A DNA stretch of 64,000 bases, taken from Pantoea vagans (lineage in GTDB: Bacteria; Pseudomonadota; Gammaproteobacteria; Enterobacterales; Enterobacteriaceae). The stretch lies in the NCBI RefSeq assembly GCF_001506165.1, contig NZ_CP011427.1, positions 620,001 through 684,000 on the forward strand, given 5' to 3'. The number at the start of each line of letters is the position of its first letter. Within the stretch, counting starts at the first letter, position 1. Below the pieces are notes generated by a model. It saw only the letters and a list, made by a program, of their open reading frames with translations. It searched no databases and was not told the DNA's origin. The position numbers and the translations under genes were made by a program. Of this stretch, positions 40,881 to 50,160 are shown one piece after another.

Positions 40881-42608
40881 GTGATTCATTCTGTCGAACT
40901 GCGTCGGCGTGAAGCCCAGGCCGACGCCAGCTTACCCGATCATTTACCGCCGCTGCTGCGTCGTCTTTATCTGCAACGCGGTGTGCAGGATGCCGCTGAA
41001 CTTGAGCGCGGTGCTAAACATCTGCTGCCATGGCAAACGCTGGGTGGCATAGAACAAGCCGTGACGTTGCTGCATCAGATGCTGGAATCGGGCCGCCGCA
41101 TTGTGGTGGTGGGTGATTTCGATGCAGATGGTGCCACCAGTACGGCACTCACCGTGCTGGCGCTGCGCAGTCTGGGCGGCAACGTCGATTATCTGGTACC
41201 CAACCGCTTTGAAGATGGTTATGGCCTGAGTCCGGAGGTGGTGGAGCAGGCGCGTGCACGTGGTGCGGAGATGATTCTCACCGTGGATAACGGCATCTCT
41301 TCCCATGCTGGCGTCGACACCGCGCATCAACACGGTATTCCGGTCTTGGTCACCGATCACCACTTGCCCGGCGACACGCTGCCACAGGCTGAGGCGATCG
41401 TTAACCCCAATCTCAACGACAGTGAATTTCCTTCGCGCTCGCTGGCGGGCGTAGGCGTGGCGTTTTATCTGATGCTGGCGCTGCGGGCCCATTTACGGCA
41501 AAAGAACTGGTTCAGCGATGGCCGTGCCGAACCCAATCTGGCGGAGTTGCTCGACTTAGTTGCGCTGGGCACCGTGGCTGACGTGGTCCCGCTGGATGCC
41601 AACAATCGCATTTTGGTGTGGCAGGGCTTAAGCCGTATTCGTGCCGGGAAATGTCGTGCCGGCATACGTGCGCTACTGGAAATCGCCAACCGCGATGCCA
41701 GACAACTCGCGGCCAGCGATCTCGGTTTCGCCGTGGGGCCTCGCCTGAATGCGGCGGGCCGTCTGGATGATATGTCGGTAGGGGTGGCACTGCTGCTCAC
41801 GGAAGATATTGCCCAGGCGCGTATGCTGGCTAACGAACTTGATGCGTTGAATCAAACACGTAAAGAGATTGAGCAAGGCATGAAAAGTGAGGCGCTGGCG
41901 CTGTGCGATGAGCTGGAGCGCCAGCACACGGATTTGCCGCTTGGCCTGGCGTTTTACCATCCCGAGTGGCACCAGGGTGTGGTGGGGATTCTGGCATCAC
42001 GCTTAAAAGAGCGTTTCCATCGCCCGGTGATCGCCTTCGCGCCCGCTGGAGATGGCACTCTGAAAGGCTCAGGCCGTTCGATTACTGGTTTGCATTTGCG
42101 TGATGCGCTGGAACGCCTCGATACGCTCTATCCGGGTATGATGATCAAATTTGGTGGTCACGCCATGGCCGCCGGTCTGTCACTGGAGACCGAGAAGTAC
42201 GATCTGTTCCGTGAGCGTTTTGCCGCGCTGATTGATGAGTGGCTGGATGGCGAAGCGTTACAGGGCGTGATCTGGTCCGATGGTGAACTGCATGCGCAGG
42301 AGTTCAGCCTGCACACCGCCGAAATGCTGCGTGAGGCCGGTCCCTGGGGCCAGGCGTTCCCGGAACCGGTATTCGACGGACAGTTCAAACTGCTGCAGCA
42401 GAAGCTGGTGGGTGAGCGTCACCTGAAAGTGATGATTGAACCGCTGGGTGGTGGCCCGCTGCTGGATGGCATCGCCTTCAACGTTGATACCACCCTGTGG
42501 CCAGACACCAGCGTGCGCCAGGTGAAACTCGCTTATAAACTGGATATCAATGAATATCGCGGCAACCGATCGGTGCAGCTGATTATTGACCATATCTGGC
42601 CTCAATAA
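40881..42608 (+). CDS. recJ: Single-strand 5'-3' exonuclease RecJ
   Basis: 575 residues, GTG start 6 bases after dsbC with a weak ribosome site, so probably coupled. DHH-family nuclease used in RecF recombination, base excision and mismatch repair. Motifs DFDADGATST (I), VTDHHLPG (DHH) and the C-terminal DHHA1 segment GRSITGLHLRDAL and KFGGHAMAAGLSL are visible. An IS481-family element starts 34 bases after its stop, separating it from prfB. Confidence 0.96.
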   Translation: MIHSVELRRREAQADASLPDHLPPLLRRLYLQRGVQDAAELERGAKHLLPWQTLGGIEQAVTLLHQMLESGRRIVVVGDFDADGATSTALTVLALRSLGGNVDYLVPNRFEDGYGLSPEVVEQARARGAEMILTVDNGISSHAGVDTAHQHGIPVLVTDHHLPGDTLPQAEAIVNPNLNDSEFPSRSLAGVGVAFYLMLALRAHLRQKNWFSDGRAEPNLAELLDLVALGTVADVVPLDANNRILVWQGLSRIRAGKCRAGIRALLEIANRDARQLAASDLGFAVGPRLNAAGRLDDMSVGVALLLTEDIAQARMLANELDALNQTRKEIEQGMKSEALALCDELERQHTDLPLGLAFYHPEWHQGVVGILASRLKERFHRPVIAFAPAGDGTLKGSGRSITGLHLRDALERLDTLYPGMMIKFGGHAMAAGLSLETEKYDLFRERFAALIDEWLDGEALQGVIWSDGELHAQEFSLHTAEMLREAGPWGQAFPEPVFDGQFKLLQQKLVGERHLKVMIEPLGGGPLLDGIAFNVDTTLWPDTSVRQVKLAYKLDINEYRGNRSVQLIIDHIWPQ

Positions 42609-42642
42609 CGGCACAACACATCCAGATGCGCATAAAGGTGCA

Positions 42643-43925
42643 AACCGGGCACATGGGTAACACTTTAGACCGGGCACATGGGTAACAGTTATAAATTGGC
42701 ATAGCAGAGGAGACTCACTATGCCCTGGACTGAGACTGTTACCATGCAACGCCTTCACTTCATCCTCGCCTGCCAGGCAGGCGATAAATCCATGACCGAG
42801 CTTTGCCACCTTCACGGCATTAGTCGAAAAACCGGTTATAAATGGCTTAAGCGTTTTAATGCTGAAGAGCTCTCCTCTGTTGAAAATCGCTCCCGTGCCC
42901 GTCTCACGCAGCCAGAAAAAATCCCTCCGGATATCGCCGAACAACTCGTCCTCTTTCGCCAGCAGCATCCCGACTGGGGGCCTAAAAAAATTCGCCACTG
43001 GTTCCTCAATAACAACGCTGACTTCATTGTTCCCGCTGCCAGCACGATAGGGGACCTTTTGAAAGAAGAAGGGCTGGTGTCTCCACGGATAAGGCGCAAG
43101 CGTACGCCGGGAAATCTGAACGAACTCACCGATGCGAACAGAAACAATCACGTCTGGAGCGCTGACTTTAAGGGCCGCTTTCGCCTGAAAGACGGCAGCT
43201 GGTGCCGCCCGTTCACCCTCACCGACAACCACAGCCGCTACCTCCTGTGCTGTGAGCCCGGCACGTCAGAGACCACGACATTCGTGCGTGGCTGTATGGA
43301 AGCCGCCTTCCGCGAAGGTGGACTCCCCGACATTATCCGCACCGATAACGGCTCTCCCTTCGTCGCGCCGGGCATCCTGGCGCTGACACAGTGGAGCGTG
43401 TGGCTGATGAAGTTGGGTATTAAAACAGAAAGAACCACGCCGGGATGTCCGGGGCAAAATGCCCGTCACGAGCGCATGCATCTCTCGATGAAAACCGCGA
43501 TGAGCCACCATGATGTGTTTGGCTCGCTGTCGGAACAACGGGTGTGGTGTAACGGATGGCGTAATGAGTTCAATCAGGAAAAGCCGCATGAGGCTCATGG
43601 ACAGGTACCGCCTGCAAAAATATGGGTGCCCTCACCGCGAAGTTGGGATGGAAAAGTGCCTGAGGTGAACTATCCGGAGGGGGCAAAGCTATATAAAGTC
43701 GGGGAAAAAGGTGACCTGAGCCTGAACGGGCGCACGTTCCTGAGTTCGGCATTACGGGGTGAGTACGTGAGGTTCCTGGAAGTGGATGACGGAGTTGACG
43801 TCATCCTCTTCGACAGGGTGATACTGGCGTATTATGACCGGGCAGAAAGAAGTATTATTCGAATCGACTGAGCACAAAAGTGTTACCTATGTGCCCGGTC
43901 TGATCTGTTACCCATGTGCCCGGTT
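42643..43925 (+). mobile_element. IS481-family insertion sequence with doubled terminal repeats
   Basis: The ends are inverted repeats of about 45 bases. Each end contains two copies of the 19-mer ACCGGGCACATGGGTAACA with a 25-base period: left at 42644-42662 and 42669-42687, right (complement) at 43881-43899 and 43906-43924; only the right inner copy differs by one base. A single transposase fills the inside. No clear target duplication is seen. The flanks (ATGCGCATAAAGGTGC and GTACCTAAATGCGCACC) are roughly inverted copies of each other, as if the IS had landed in a short hairpin of the GGTGCGCATTTATGCGCACC kind. Element boundaries are good to a few bases. Confidence 0.9.
42720..43871 (+). 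CDS. IS481-family transposase
   Basis: 383 residues. An N-terminal HTH (SMTELCHLHGISRKTGYKWL, residues about 25-44) is followed by a second HTH_29-like region and the rve integrase core. DDE residues are plausible in VWSADFKGRF (first Asp), IIRTDNGSPF (second Asp) and NARHERMHLS (Glu). The frame is intact and has GAGGAG 9 bases before the ATG, so the element could be active. It is the only transposase recognised in the window. Confidence 0.94.
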   Translation: MPWTETVTMQRLHFILACQAGDKSMTELCHLHGISRKTGYKWLKRFNAEELSSVENRSRARLTQPEKIPPDIAEQLVLFRQQHPDWGPKKIRHWFLNNNADFIVPAASTIGDLLKEEGLVSPRIRRKRTPGNLNELTDANRNNHVWSADFKGRFRLKDGSWCRPFTLTDNHSRYLLCCEPGTSETTTFVRGCMEAAFREGGLPDIIRTDNGSPFVAPGILALTQWSVWLMKLGIKTERTTPGCPGQNARHERMHLSMKTAMSHHDVFGSLSEQRVWCNGWRNEFNQEKPHEAHGQVPPAKIWVPSPRSWDGKVPEVNYPEGAKLYKVGEKGDLSLNGRTFLSSALRGEYVRFLEVDDGVDVILFDRVILAYYDRAERSIIRID

Positions 43926-43978
43926 GTACCTAAATGCGCACCCTACAACATGGCCTTACCTATCCCTGGGCATGTTGT

Positions 43979-43999
43979 GGGGCGCCATTTATGGCGACC
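43979..43999. repeat. GGTCGCCAT-family palindrome upstream of prfB
   Basis: GGGGCGCCAT-TT-ATGGCGACC. A second copy follows at 44044-44064; the two lie 65 bases apart in direct orientation in the prfB upstream region. Confidence 0.7.
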
Positions 44000-44043
44000 A
44001 AAAGCATAAGATGGGCATCTAACAACATGCTCCGATCTCTGTA

Positions 44044-44064
44044 GGGGCGCCATTTATGGCGACC
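44044..44064. repeat. Second GGTCGCCAT-family palindrome upstream of prfB
   Basis: GGGGCGCCAT-TT-ATGGCGACC, same unit and orientation as at 43979-43999. Confidence 0.7.
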
Positions 44065-44169
44065 GAAAACAACCGGGGAGCAATGCTACAAACTGAGCGT
44101 GCTTTCGGGTAAACTACCGCGTTACGTTTTATCTCCTATCACCGATTCGTCAAAAAAGACTGAAAAGCC

Positions 44170-45268
44170 ATGTTTGAAATTAATCCGGTCAAAAATCGTA
44201 TTCAGGACCTCAGCGAGCGCAGCGACGTTCTTAGGGGGTATCTTTGACTATGATGCCAAGAAAGAACGCCTCGAAGAAGTAAACGCCGAGCTGGAACAAC
44301 CTGACGTCTGGAACGAACCAGAACGTGCTCAGGCGCTGGGCAAAGAACGTGCTTCACTGGAAGCCGTGGTGGAAACCTTAGACCACATGCGTCAAGGCCT
44401 GGAAGATGTGCAGGGCTTGCTCGATCTGGCCGTTGAAGCCGACGACGAAGAGACCTTCAACGAAGCCGTTGCTGAACTCGATGCACTCGAAGTGAAACTG
44501 GGCGAACTCGAATTCCGTCGCATGTTCTCCGGCGAATATGACAGCGCTGACTGCTACATGGATATCCAGGCCGGTTCTGGCGGCACCGAAGCGCAAGACT
44601 GGGCCAGCATGCTGCTGCGCATGTACCTGCGCTGGGCGGAAGCCAAAGGTTATAAAACCGAAATCATTGAAGAGTCTGACGGTGAAGTTGCGGGCACCAA
44701 GTCTGCCACCATCAAAATCATCGGTGACTACGCATTTGGCTGGCTGCGCACGGAAACCGGTGTCCATCGCCTGGTGCGTAAGAGTCCGTTTGACTCCGGC
44801 GGCCGTCGCCACACCTCATTCAGTTCGGTGTTTATTTACCCGGAAGTGGATGACAACATCGATATCGATATCAATCCAGCCGATCTGCGTATCGACGTCT
44901 ACCGTGCCTCGGGCGCGGGTGGTCAGCACGTTAACAAAACCGAGTCTGCGGTGCGTATTACCCACTTGCCGACCAATATTGTAGTGCAGTGCCAGAACGA
45001 CCGTTCACAGCATAAAAACAAAGATCAGGCTTTCAAGCAGCTGCGTGCAAAACTGTACGAATATGAGATGCAGAAGAAAAACGCTGACAAGCAGGCTGCG
45101 GAAGATAATAAATCCGATATCGGCTGGGGCAGTCAGATTCGCTCTTACGTGCTCGATGATTCACGTATCAAGGATCTGCGCACCAGCGTAGAGACGCGCA
45201 ATACTCAAGCGGTGCTGGATGGCGACATCGACCGTTTTATTGAAGCAAGTTTAAAAGCAGGGTTATAA
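44170..45268 (+). CDS. prfB: Peptide chain release factor 2, with programmed +1 frameshift
   Basis: The true start is ATG 44170 ([18 protein letters not shown]). Codon 26 is an in-frame TGA (44245-44247) inside AGGGGGTATCTTTGAC, the classic RF2 autoregulatory site: the internal Shine-Dalgarno AGGGGG and slippery CTT cause a +1 shift, and reading continues from GAC at 44246. The joined product has 365 residues. RF2 recognises UGA/UAA; the GGQ motif appears in [15 protein letters not shown] and the anticodon-like SPF in [10 protein letters not shown]. When RF2 is scarce, frameshifting increases. lysS follows after 9 bases, as in E. coli. Confidence 0.98.
44233..44248 (+). promoter_or_regulatory. 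RF2 programmed frameshift site
   Basis: AGGGGGTATCTTTGAC: internal Shine-Dalgarno, slippery CTT and TGA stop in the +0 frame. The ribosome slips one base forward at CTT-T. Confidence 0.97.
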
Positions 45269-45277
45269 GGAACCGAC

Positions 45278-46798
45278 ATGTCTGAACAACAACCGCAGAG
45301 CGCTGATGCCGCCCTTGAGTTAAACAACGAACTGAAAGCGCGTCGCGAAAAACTCAGCGCGCTGCGTGAAAAGGGCATCGCGTTTCCCAATGATTTCCGT
45401 CGCGATACCACCTCCGATGTGCTGCACGCCAGCTATGACGCCAAAGAAAACGAAGAGCTGGAAGCACTCGGCGTCGAAGTGAGCGTTGCAGGTCGTATGA
45501 TGACGCGTCGCATCATGGGTAAAGCCTCCTTCGCCACGCTGCAGGATGTTGGTGGCCAGATTCAGATCTACGTTTCACGTGACGATCTGCCAGAAGGCGT
45601 TTACAACGAGCAGTTCAAGAAGTGGGACCTCGGCGATATCCTCGGCGCGCGCGGTAAGTTGTTCAAGACCAAAACCGGTGAGTTGTCGATTCACATCACT
45701 GAGCTGCGTCTGCTGACCAAAGCATTGCGTCCGCTGCCGGATAAATTCCACGGTCTGGCCGATCAGGAAACCCGTTATCGCCAGCGTTATCTGGATCTGA
45801 TCTCGAACGACGATTCACGTAACACCTTCAAAGTGCGTTCTAAAATTATGGCCGGCATCCGCCAGTTCATGGTTAACCGTGACTTTATGGAAGTGGAAAC
45901 CCCAATGATGCAGGTGATCCCTGGCGGTGCGTCTGCCCGTCCGTTCATCACCCATCACAATGCGCTCGACATCGATATGTACCTGCGTATTGCGCCAGAG
46001 CTGTACCTGAAGCGTCTGGTGGTCGGTGGTTTTGATCGCGTATTCGAGATCAACCGTAACTTCCGTAACGAAGGTATTTCGCCACGTCATAACCCAGAGT
46101 TCACCATGATGGAACTCTACATGGCGTATGCGGATTACAAAGATCTGATCGAACTGACCGAAAGCCTGTTCCGTACTCTGGCGCAAGACGTGCTGGGCAC
46201 CACCGAAGTGCCTTACGGTGACCACACCTTCGATTTCGGTAAGCCGTTTGAGAAGCTCACCATGCGTGAAGCGATCAAAAAGTACCGTCCAGAGACTGAC
46301 CTGAACGATCTGGAAGACTTTGATAAAGCGGTCGCGATTGCCAAGTCGCTGCACATCAAAGTGGAAAAGAGCTGGGGTCTGGGCCGCGTGGTCACTGAGA
46401 TCTTCGAAGAGACCGCAGAAGCAAGTCTGATTCAGCCGACCTTCATCACTGAATATCCGGCTGAAGTGTCACCGCTGGCACGTCGTAACGACGAGAACCC
46501 AGAAATCACTGACCGCTTTGAGTTCTTCATTGGCGGCCGTGAAATCGGTAACGGCTTCTCCGAGTTGAACGATGCAGAAGATCAGGCTGAGCGTTTCCTG
46601 CAGCAGGTGAATGCCAAAGATGCTGGCGATGACGAAGCGATGTTCTACGACGAAGATTACGTCACCGCACTGGAGCACGGCCTGCCGCCAACCGCAGGTC
46701 TGGGTATCGGTATCGACCGTATGGTGATGCTGTTCACCAACAGCCACACCATCCGTGATGTGATCCTGTTCCCAGCGTTGCGTCCGACCGGTAAATAA
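45278..46798 (+). CDS. lysS: Lysyl-tRNA synthetase
   Basis: 506 residues. Class IIb synthetase that charges tRNA-Lys. N-terminal OB-fold anticodon-binding domain (about residues 65-145), then the class II catalytic core with motif 2 in [22 protein letters not shown] and motif 3 in [13 protein letters not shown]. Followed by two hairpins in tandem, the second a good terminator at 46849-46873. Cotranscribed with prfB. Confidence 0.98.
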   Translation: MSEQQPQSADAALELNNELKARREKLSALREKGIAFPNDFRRDTTSDVLHASYDAKENEELEALGVEVSVAGRMMTRRIMGKASFATLQDVGGQIQIYVSRDDLPEGVYNEQFKKWDLGDILGARGKLFKTKTGELSIHITELRLLTKALRPLPDKFHGLADQETRYRQRYLDLISNDDSRNTFKVRSKIMAGIRQFMVNRDFMEVETPMMQVIPGGASARPFITHHNALDIDMYLRIAPELYLKRLVVGGFDRVFEINRNFRNEGISPRHNPEFTMMELYMAYADYKDLIELTESLFRTLAQDVLGTTEVPYGDHTFDFGKPFEKLTMREAIKKYRPETDLNDLEDFDKAVAIAKSLHIKVEKSWGLGRVVTEIFEETAEASLIQPTFITEYPAEVSPLARRNDENPEITDRFEFFIGGREIGNGFSELNDAEDQAERFLQQVNAKDAGDDEAMFYDEDYVTALEHGLPPTAGLGIGIDRMVMLFTNSHTIRDVILFPALRPTGK

Positions 46799-46801
46799 TC
46801 G

Positions 46802-46873
46802 GGTGGCCTCTAGGCCGCCTCGACACAGGTATGACATATTGCACGCGTAAGGGCGGCCTTTTAGGCCGCCCTT
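46802..46873 (+). terminator. Tandem hairpins after lysS
   Basis: GGTGGCC-TCTA-GGCCGCC at 46802-46819 and AAGGGCGGCC-TTTTA-GGCCGCCCTT at 46849-46873. The two stems are related in sequence. The second is likely the main terminator. Confidence 0.75.
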
Positions 46874-46962
46874 ATTCATTTCCGCTCATTCCCCAACAAA
46901 ATTCCTGATGACAACCCGGCACGCTCTGTGCAGGATAGTTTTTTTATTTTCAGGGAATCACC

Positions 46963-47814
46963 ATGAGTGCAAAAGCGGCAACGTTAGAGGGCCGGATACA
47001 ACAGCACTGGGATCAACTCTCCAGCCATGAACAGAGACTGGCCGACGTGCTGCTGGCCGCACCGGGTCAGTTGGCGATGAACACCGCCACCGAACTGGCG
47101 CAGAGCGCGGGGGTCTCCAAGGCCACCACAACGCGTTTTTTCCGCCATTTGGGCTACGAAAGCTACGAAGCCGCACGCCGCCAGGCGCGTGAAATGCAGA
47201 GCAGTGGTTCGCCGCTTTATCTGCAAGCCGTACCCACCGCGTCACCGCTCGCCAGTATCATGCAGCAGCATCTGGAGCGAGAAATCGCCAATCTGGTCAA
47301 CAGCTATCGCACGCTGGACAGCGAACAACTGCAGCAGGCGGTGAGCGCGATTGCTCAAGCACGCCGTGTGGTGGTGATGGGCTGGCGTCATAGCCAGACT
47401 ATCGCACAGCTGATTTACCGCGATCTGGTGCATATCCATGCCGATGTACGGCTGTTACCTCGTCCCGGCGACTCGCTGGCTGAACACCTCGCCGCGCTCA
47501 ATAAACAAGACGTGGTGATTTGTGTTGGCCTGCGCCGCCGCATGCCCGCGCTGGAAGCGGCGATGAATGCACTGGCTGAGCGTGACGTGCCGATGCTCTA
47601 CATCGCGGATGTGCTCTCTGGCAAACCCGCGCGCCACGCGCAGTGGGTGGTGCGCTGCCACACTGACAGCAGTTTAATCTTCGACAGCACCGCCGCGCTC
47701 TCTGGCGTGTGCAATCTACTCTGTTCACTGGTGGCCCGACAAATGGGCAAAACCAGTAATGACCACCTCGCACAAATCGAAGCGTTGCACCAATCTCTCG
47801 ACGAACTCGAATAA
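46963..47814 (+). CDS. RpiR/MurR-family regulator of the DUF1989/transporter operon
   Basis: 283 residues. HTH_6 domain (MNTATELAQSAGVSKATTTRFFRHLGY, residues about 44-70) and a C-terminal SIS domain (QARRVVVMGWRHSQTIAQLI onward). The ribosome site AGGGA is good. It lies just upstream of, and in the same direction as, the binding-protein/DUF1989/permease operon, with 240 bases between. A perfect palindrome in that gap (47931-47946) is a candidate binding site. The usual ligand of SIS regulators is a phosphosugar, which does not fit the likely nitrogen-compound transporter; some RpiR-type regulators do control amino acid or nitrogen operons. Confidence 0.85.
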   Translation: MSAKAATLEGRIQQHWDQLSSHEQRLADVLLAAPGQLAMNTATELAQSAGVSKATTTRFFRHLGYESYEAARRQAREMQSSGSPLYLQAVPTASPLASIMQQHLEREIANLVNSYRTLDSEQLQQAVSAIAQARRVVVMGWRHSQTIAQLIYRDLVHIHADVRLLPRPGDSLAEHLAALNKQDVVICVGLRRRMPALEAAMNALAERDVPMLYIADVLSGKPARHAQWVVRCHTDSSLIFDSTAALSGVCNLLCSLVARQMGKTSNDHLAQIEALHQSLDELE

Positions 47815-47930
47815 CGCCCCATTCTGGCGCACCTTGCGCCAGAGATTGCCCCAAAAGCGTGCGTGTACGCTGGCGCTCGTTTCTCACATTCTCTCGCCAG
47901 TGAAACTGTAGAAACTAAAATTAAATACAA

Positions 47931-47946
47931 AGAAACATATGTTTCT
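47931..47946. promoter_or_regulatory. Perfect 16-base palindrome, candidate operator
   Basis: AGAAACATATGTTTCT, fully symmetric, about 110 bases before the binding-protein start. Extra GTTTC/GAAAC half sites are seen upstream near 47879 and 47902-47915. Suited to a dimeric or tetrameric HTH regulator such as the adjacent RpiR-type protein. Confidence 0.65.
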
Positions 47947-48054
47947 CACTGATTTTATTCAATAAAGACTCAACTGGATTGAGTGCATTCCTGAATGGTG
48001 AAAAAACTGGCACAAAATATGCTCAGTAGAAAAAGACATTTCACCAACACCATA

Positions 48055-48891
48055 ATGAAAAAAACAGCACTGCTGATCGCCGCACTTCTCTCCGTTGGCA
48101 CCATGGCACAGGCGCAAGCCGACACCCTGAGTGACATCAAAAGCAGCGGCAAAATCACCGTTGGGATCGATCCAACCTTTCCTCCATACGAATACACCGA
48201 CGACAAAGGCGAGATCACCGGCTACAGCGTGGCGATCATGCAATCCTTCGCCAAAGATCTCGGTGTAAAAGTTGAGTTTCAAAAAACCGCTTTCAGCGGC
48301 ATTTTGCCGGGCCTGATCTCCGGCTCGTTCAACGCGGAAGGTTCCTCTCTCAACCTGACGGCTGAACGCGCGAAGAAAGTGCTGTTCACCGTGCCTTACA
48401 GCAAAACCGTTAACGGCGTATTGATGCGTGACGATGGGGCGAAAGCGTTCAGCGGCAAAACCCTGACGCCAGAGAGCCTGTCGGGCCTGCGTGGTGCCGT
48501 GAAAACTTCCAGCGTGCCTGAGCAGTTGCTGAAAGGGTTCAATGAGCAGCTGAAGAAAGAGGGCAAAAAACCGATCACCATCATCAACGTGGATTCGCTG
48601 GACCAGACCGTCAGCACCCTGATGACCAAACGCGCTGACTTCGTCTATGACGATATCTCGGTGCTGGCGCCGGTAGCGAAAAAATACAGCGGCAAAGTAG
48701 CACAGGTGGGTGAAGTCGGGCCATCGCAGTGGATGGGTTGGGCAACGCGTAAAGAAGATGGCAGCCTGAACAAAGCCATCAGCGACCATATTCTGGCGAT
48801 GCAGAAAGACGGCGAGCTGACCAAACTGCAGCAGCAGTATCTCGGCACCACCTTTACCGTTCCCGCCAGCGATTTCATCCCTCAGGAGTAA
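48055..48891 (+). CDS. Periplasmic amino-acid-type solute-binding protein
   Basis: 278 residues from the ATG at 48055, the start that leaves a clean signal peptide (MKKTALLIAALLSVGTMAQA). The mature protein has the family 3 pattern of polar amino acid binding proteins: GKITVGIDPTFPPYEYTDDKG, then FSGILPGLISGSFNAEGSSL. No ribosome site is obvious for this start; an ATG at 47995 would add 20 residues that spoil the signal. It is first in an operon with three DUF1989 genes and two permeases. The ligand is unknown; a guanidino, urea-like or amino compound is suggested by its neighbours. Confidence 0.88.
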   Translation: MKKTALLIAALLSVGTMAQAQADTLSDIKSSGKITVGIDPTFPPYEYTDDKGEITGYSVAIMQSFAKDLGVKVEFQKTAFSGILPGLISGSFNAEGSSLNLTAERAKKVLFTVPYSKTVNGVLMRDDGAKAFSGKTLTPESLSGLRGAVKTSSVPEQLLKGFNEQLKKEGKKPITIINVDSLDQTVSTLMTKRADFVYDDISVLAPVAKKYSGKVAQVGEVGPSQWMGWATRKEDGSLNKAISDHILAMQKDGELTKLQQQYLGTTFTVPASDFIPQE

Positions 48892-48893
48892 TT

Positions 48894-49526
48894 ATGTGCC
48901 AGTGCAACCTGACGGTGCCTGCGGGCCATGGCAAAACCTTCCGCGTGCGTAAGGGCCAGTTTATTACCGTGATTGACAGTGAAGGGCAGCAGGCGGCCGA
49001 TTTTGTCGCGGTGAATGCCGGTGACCTGAACGAAAAGCTGTCGCCGGTGCATACCCGTCAGCATCTGCGTTCGCTGTTCTTCAAGCCGGGCGATGCGCTC
49101 TGGTCGAGTGAAAACCGTCCGATGCTGCGCATTCTGGCTGACAGCATCGGCATTCACGATGCCAACGTGCCTGCTTGCGATCGCACCCGTTTTAGCGTGG
49201 ATTTCGGTGTCGAAGGGCACCGTAACTGCGTGGATAACCTGCTGGAAGGCATGAAAGAGTTTGGTGTGACCTACTTCTCGCTACCAGAGCCGTTCAACCT
49301 GTTCCAGAACGGCCCGGTCACCGCCGATGGTCGTATGGAAGTGACCGATCCCAACAGTAAAGCCGGCGACAGTATTACTTTTGAAGCGCTGTGCGATCTG
49401 ATCTGCTCTGTCTCGTCCTGCCCGCAGGACATCATTCCGGGCAACGGTTTGCAGGTTACGCCGATTGATATCGTGGTGAGTGACCATTTTCACGCTGAGG
49501 AGATGATTCATGCTGTTAATGCGTGA
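48894..49526 (+). CDS. DUF1989 (urea carboxylase-associated) family protein, copy 1
   Basis: 210 residues, starting two bases after the binding-protein stop. The DUF1989 pattern is clear: GQQAADFVAVNA near the N-terminus, HRNC at residues 109-112 and SSCPQD with Cys176. The family includes the two subunits of carboxyguanidine deiminase (CgiA/CgiB) found with guanidine carboxylase, and otherwise uncharacterised proteins of urea-amidolyase loci. No carboxylase or allophanate hydrolase is present in this window. Its 3' end overlaps copy 2 by 17 bases, implying coupled translation and perhaps a heteromeric complex. Confidence 0.85.
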   Translation: MCQCNLTVPAGHGKTFRVRKGQFITVIDSEGQQAADFVAVNAGDLNEKLSPVHTRQHLRSLFFKPGDALWSSENRPMLRILADSIGIHDANVPACDRTRFSVDFGVEGHRNCVDNLLEGMKEFGVTYFSLPEPFNLFQNGPVTADGRMEVTDPNSKAGDSITFEALCDLICSVSSCPQDIIPGNGLQVTPIDIVVSDHFHAEEMIHAVNA

Positions 49527-50157
49527 AAGTTTTGAAGAGACCGCCGAGCGTACGCTGGCACCGTCGGTCACGGTAAAGCCGGGAAGCGTTGGATCGATCA
49601 AGGTGCTGCGCGGCCAGTTGCTGCGGATCACCGCGCAGGGCGACGGCGCGGTAGCCTCGCTGTTTGGTTTTAGTCTGGCCGATCCAGCGGTATGGCTGTC
49701 GGTGCATCACACCCGCGTGTTCAGCAACAGCTATCTGTTGGGTTCTGGCATGCGTCTGGTGAACAACCGTCGCCGTCCGATGATGGTACTGGGCAAAGAC
49801 AGCGTGAAACGTCATGACCTGCTGCTGCCAGCCTCGACCTCGGCGTTTCTTGCCGAGCGTGGTTATCAGGGCGAGGGTTGCCTCGAAGCGGTCAGCGCGG
49901 AACTGGCGCGACTGGGAATGGCGGTGCCGAAGCTACCGGACCCCATCAACCTGTTTATGCACGTCAAGCTGACGCGTGCGGGTGACTTGCTGCCTGAGCC
50001 GAACCTGACCAAAGCCGGTGACAGCATCACCTGCCGTGTGGTGATGGATACCCAGTTCATTGTCTCTGCCTGCAACACCGGCATCGAAGGTAACGATCGT
50101 CCGGCACCGCTGCTGCTGTCGGTGGCGGAGAACCTGCACGACTTTAACGCGGAGTAA
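49510..50157 (+). CDS. DUF1989 family protein, copy 2 (divergent)
   Basis: 215 residues. The ATG at 49510 lies inside copy 1 with GAGGAG just upstream. The fold-level pattern of DUF1989 is kept, including Cys124 (in QGEGCLEA, aligned to the HRNC cysteine) and Cys188 (in VSACNTG, aligned to the SSCPQD cysteine), but His-Arg-Asn before the first Cys is lost. It resembles the UAAP1-type partner that is commonly paired with a UAAP2-type protein. It may be the non-identical subunit of a copy 1/copy 2 enzyme. Activity is unknown. Confidence 0.8.
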   Translation: MLLMRESFEETAERTLAPSVTVKPGSVGSIKVLRGQLLRITAQGDGAVASLFGFSLADPAVWLSVHHTRVFSNSYLLGSGMRLVNNRRRPMMVLGKDSVKRHDLLLPASTSAFLAERGYQGEGCLEAVSAELARLGMAVPKLPDPINLFMHVKLTRAGDLLPEPNLTKAGDSITCRVVMDTQFIVSACNTGIEGNDRPAPLLLSVAENLHDFNAE

Positions 50158-50160
50158 CGC

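Noticed and set aside
44099..44169. Upstream extension of the prfB +1 frame before ATG 44170
   Set aside because: This frame is merely open; translation starts in the 0 frame at 44170 and shifts at codon 26.
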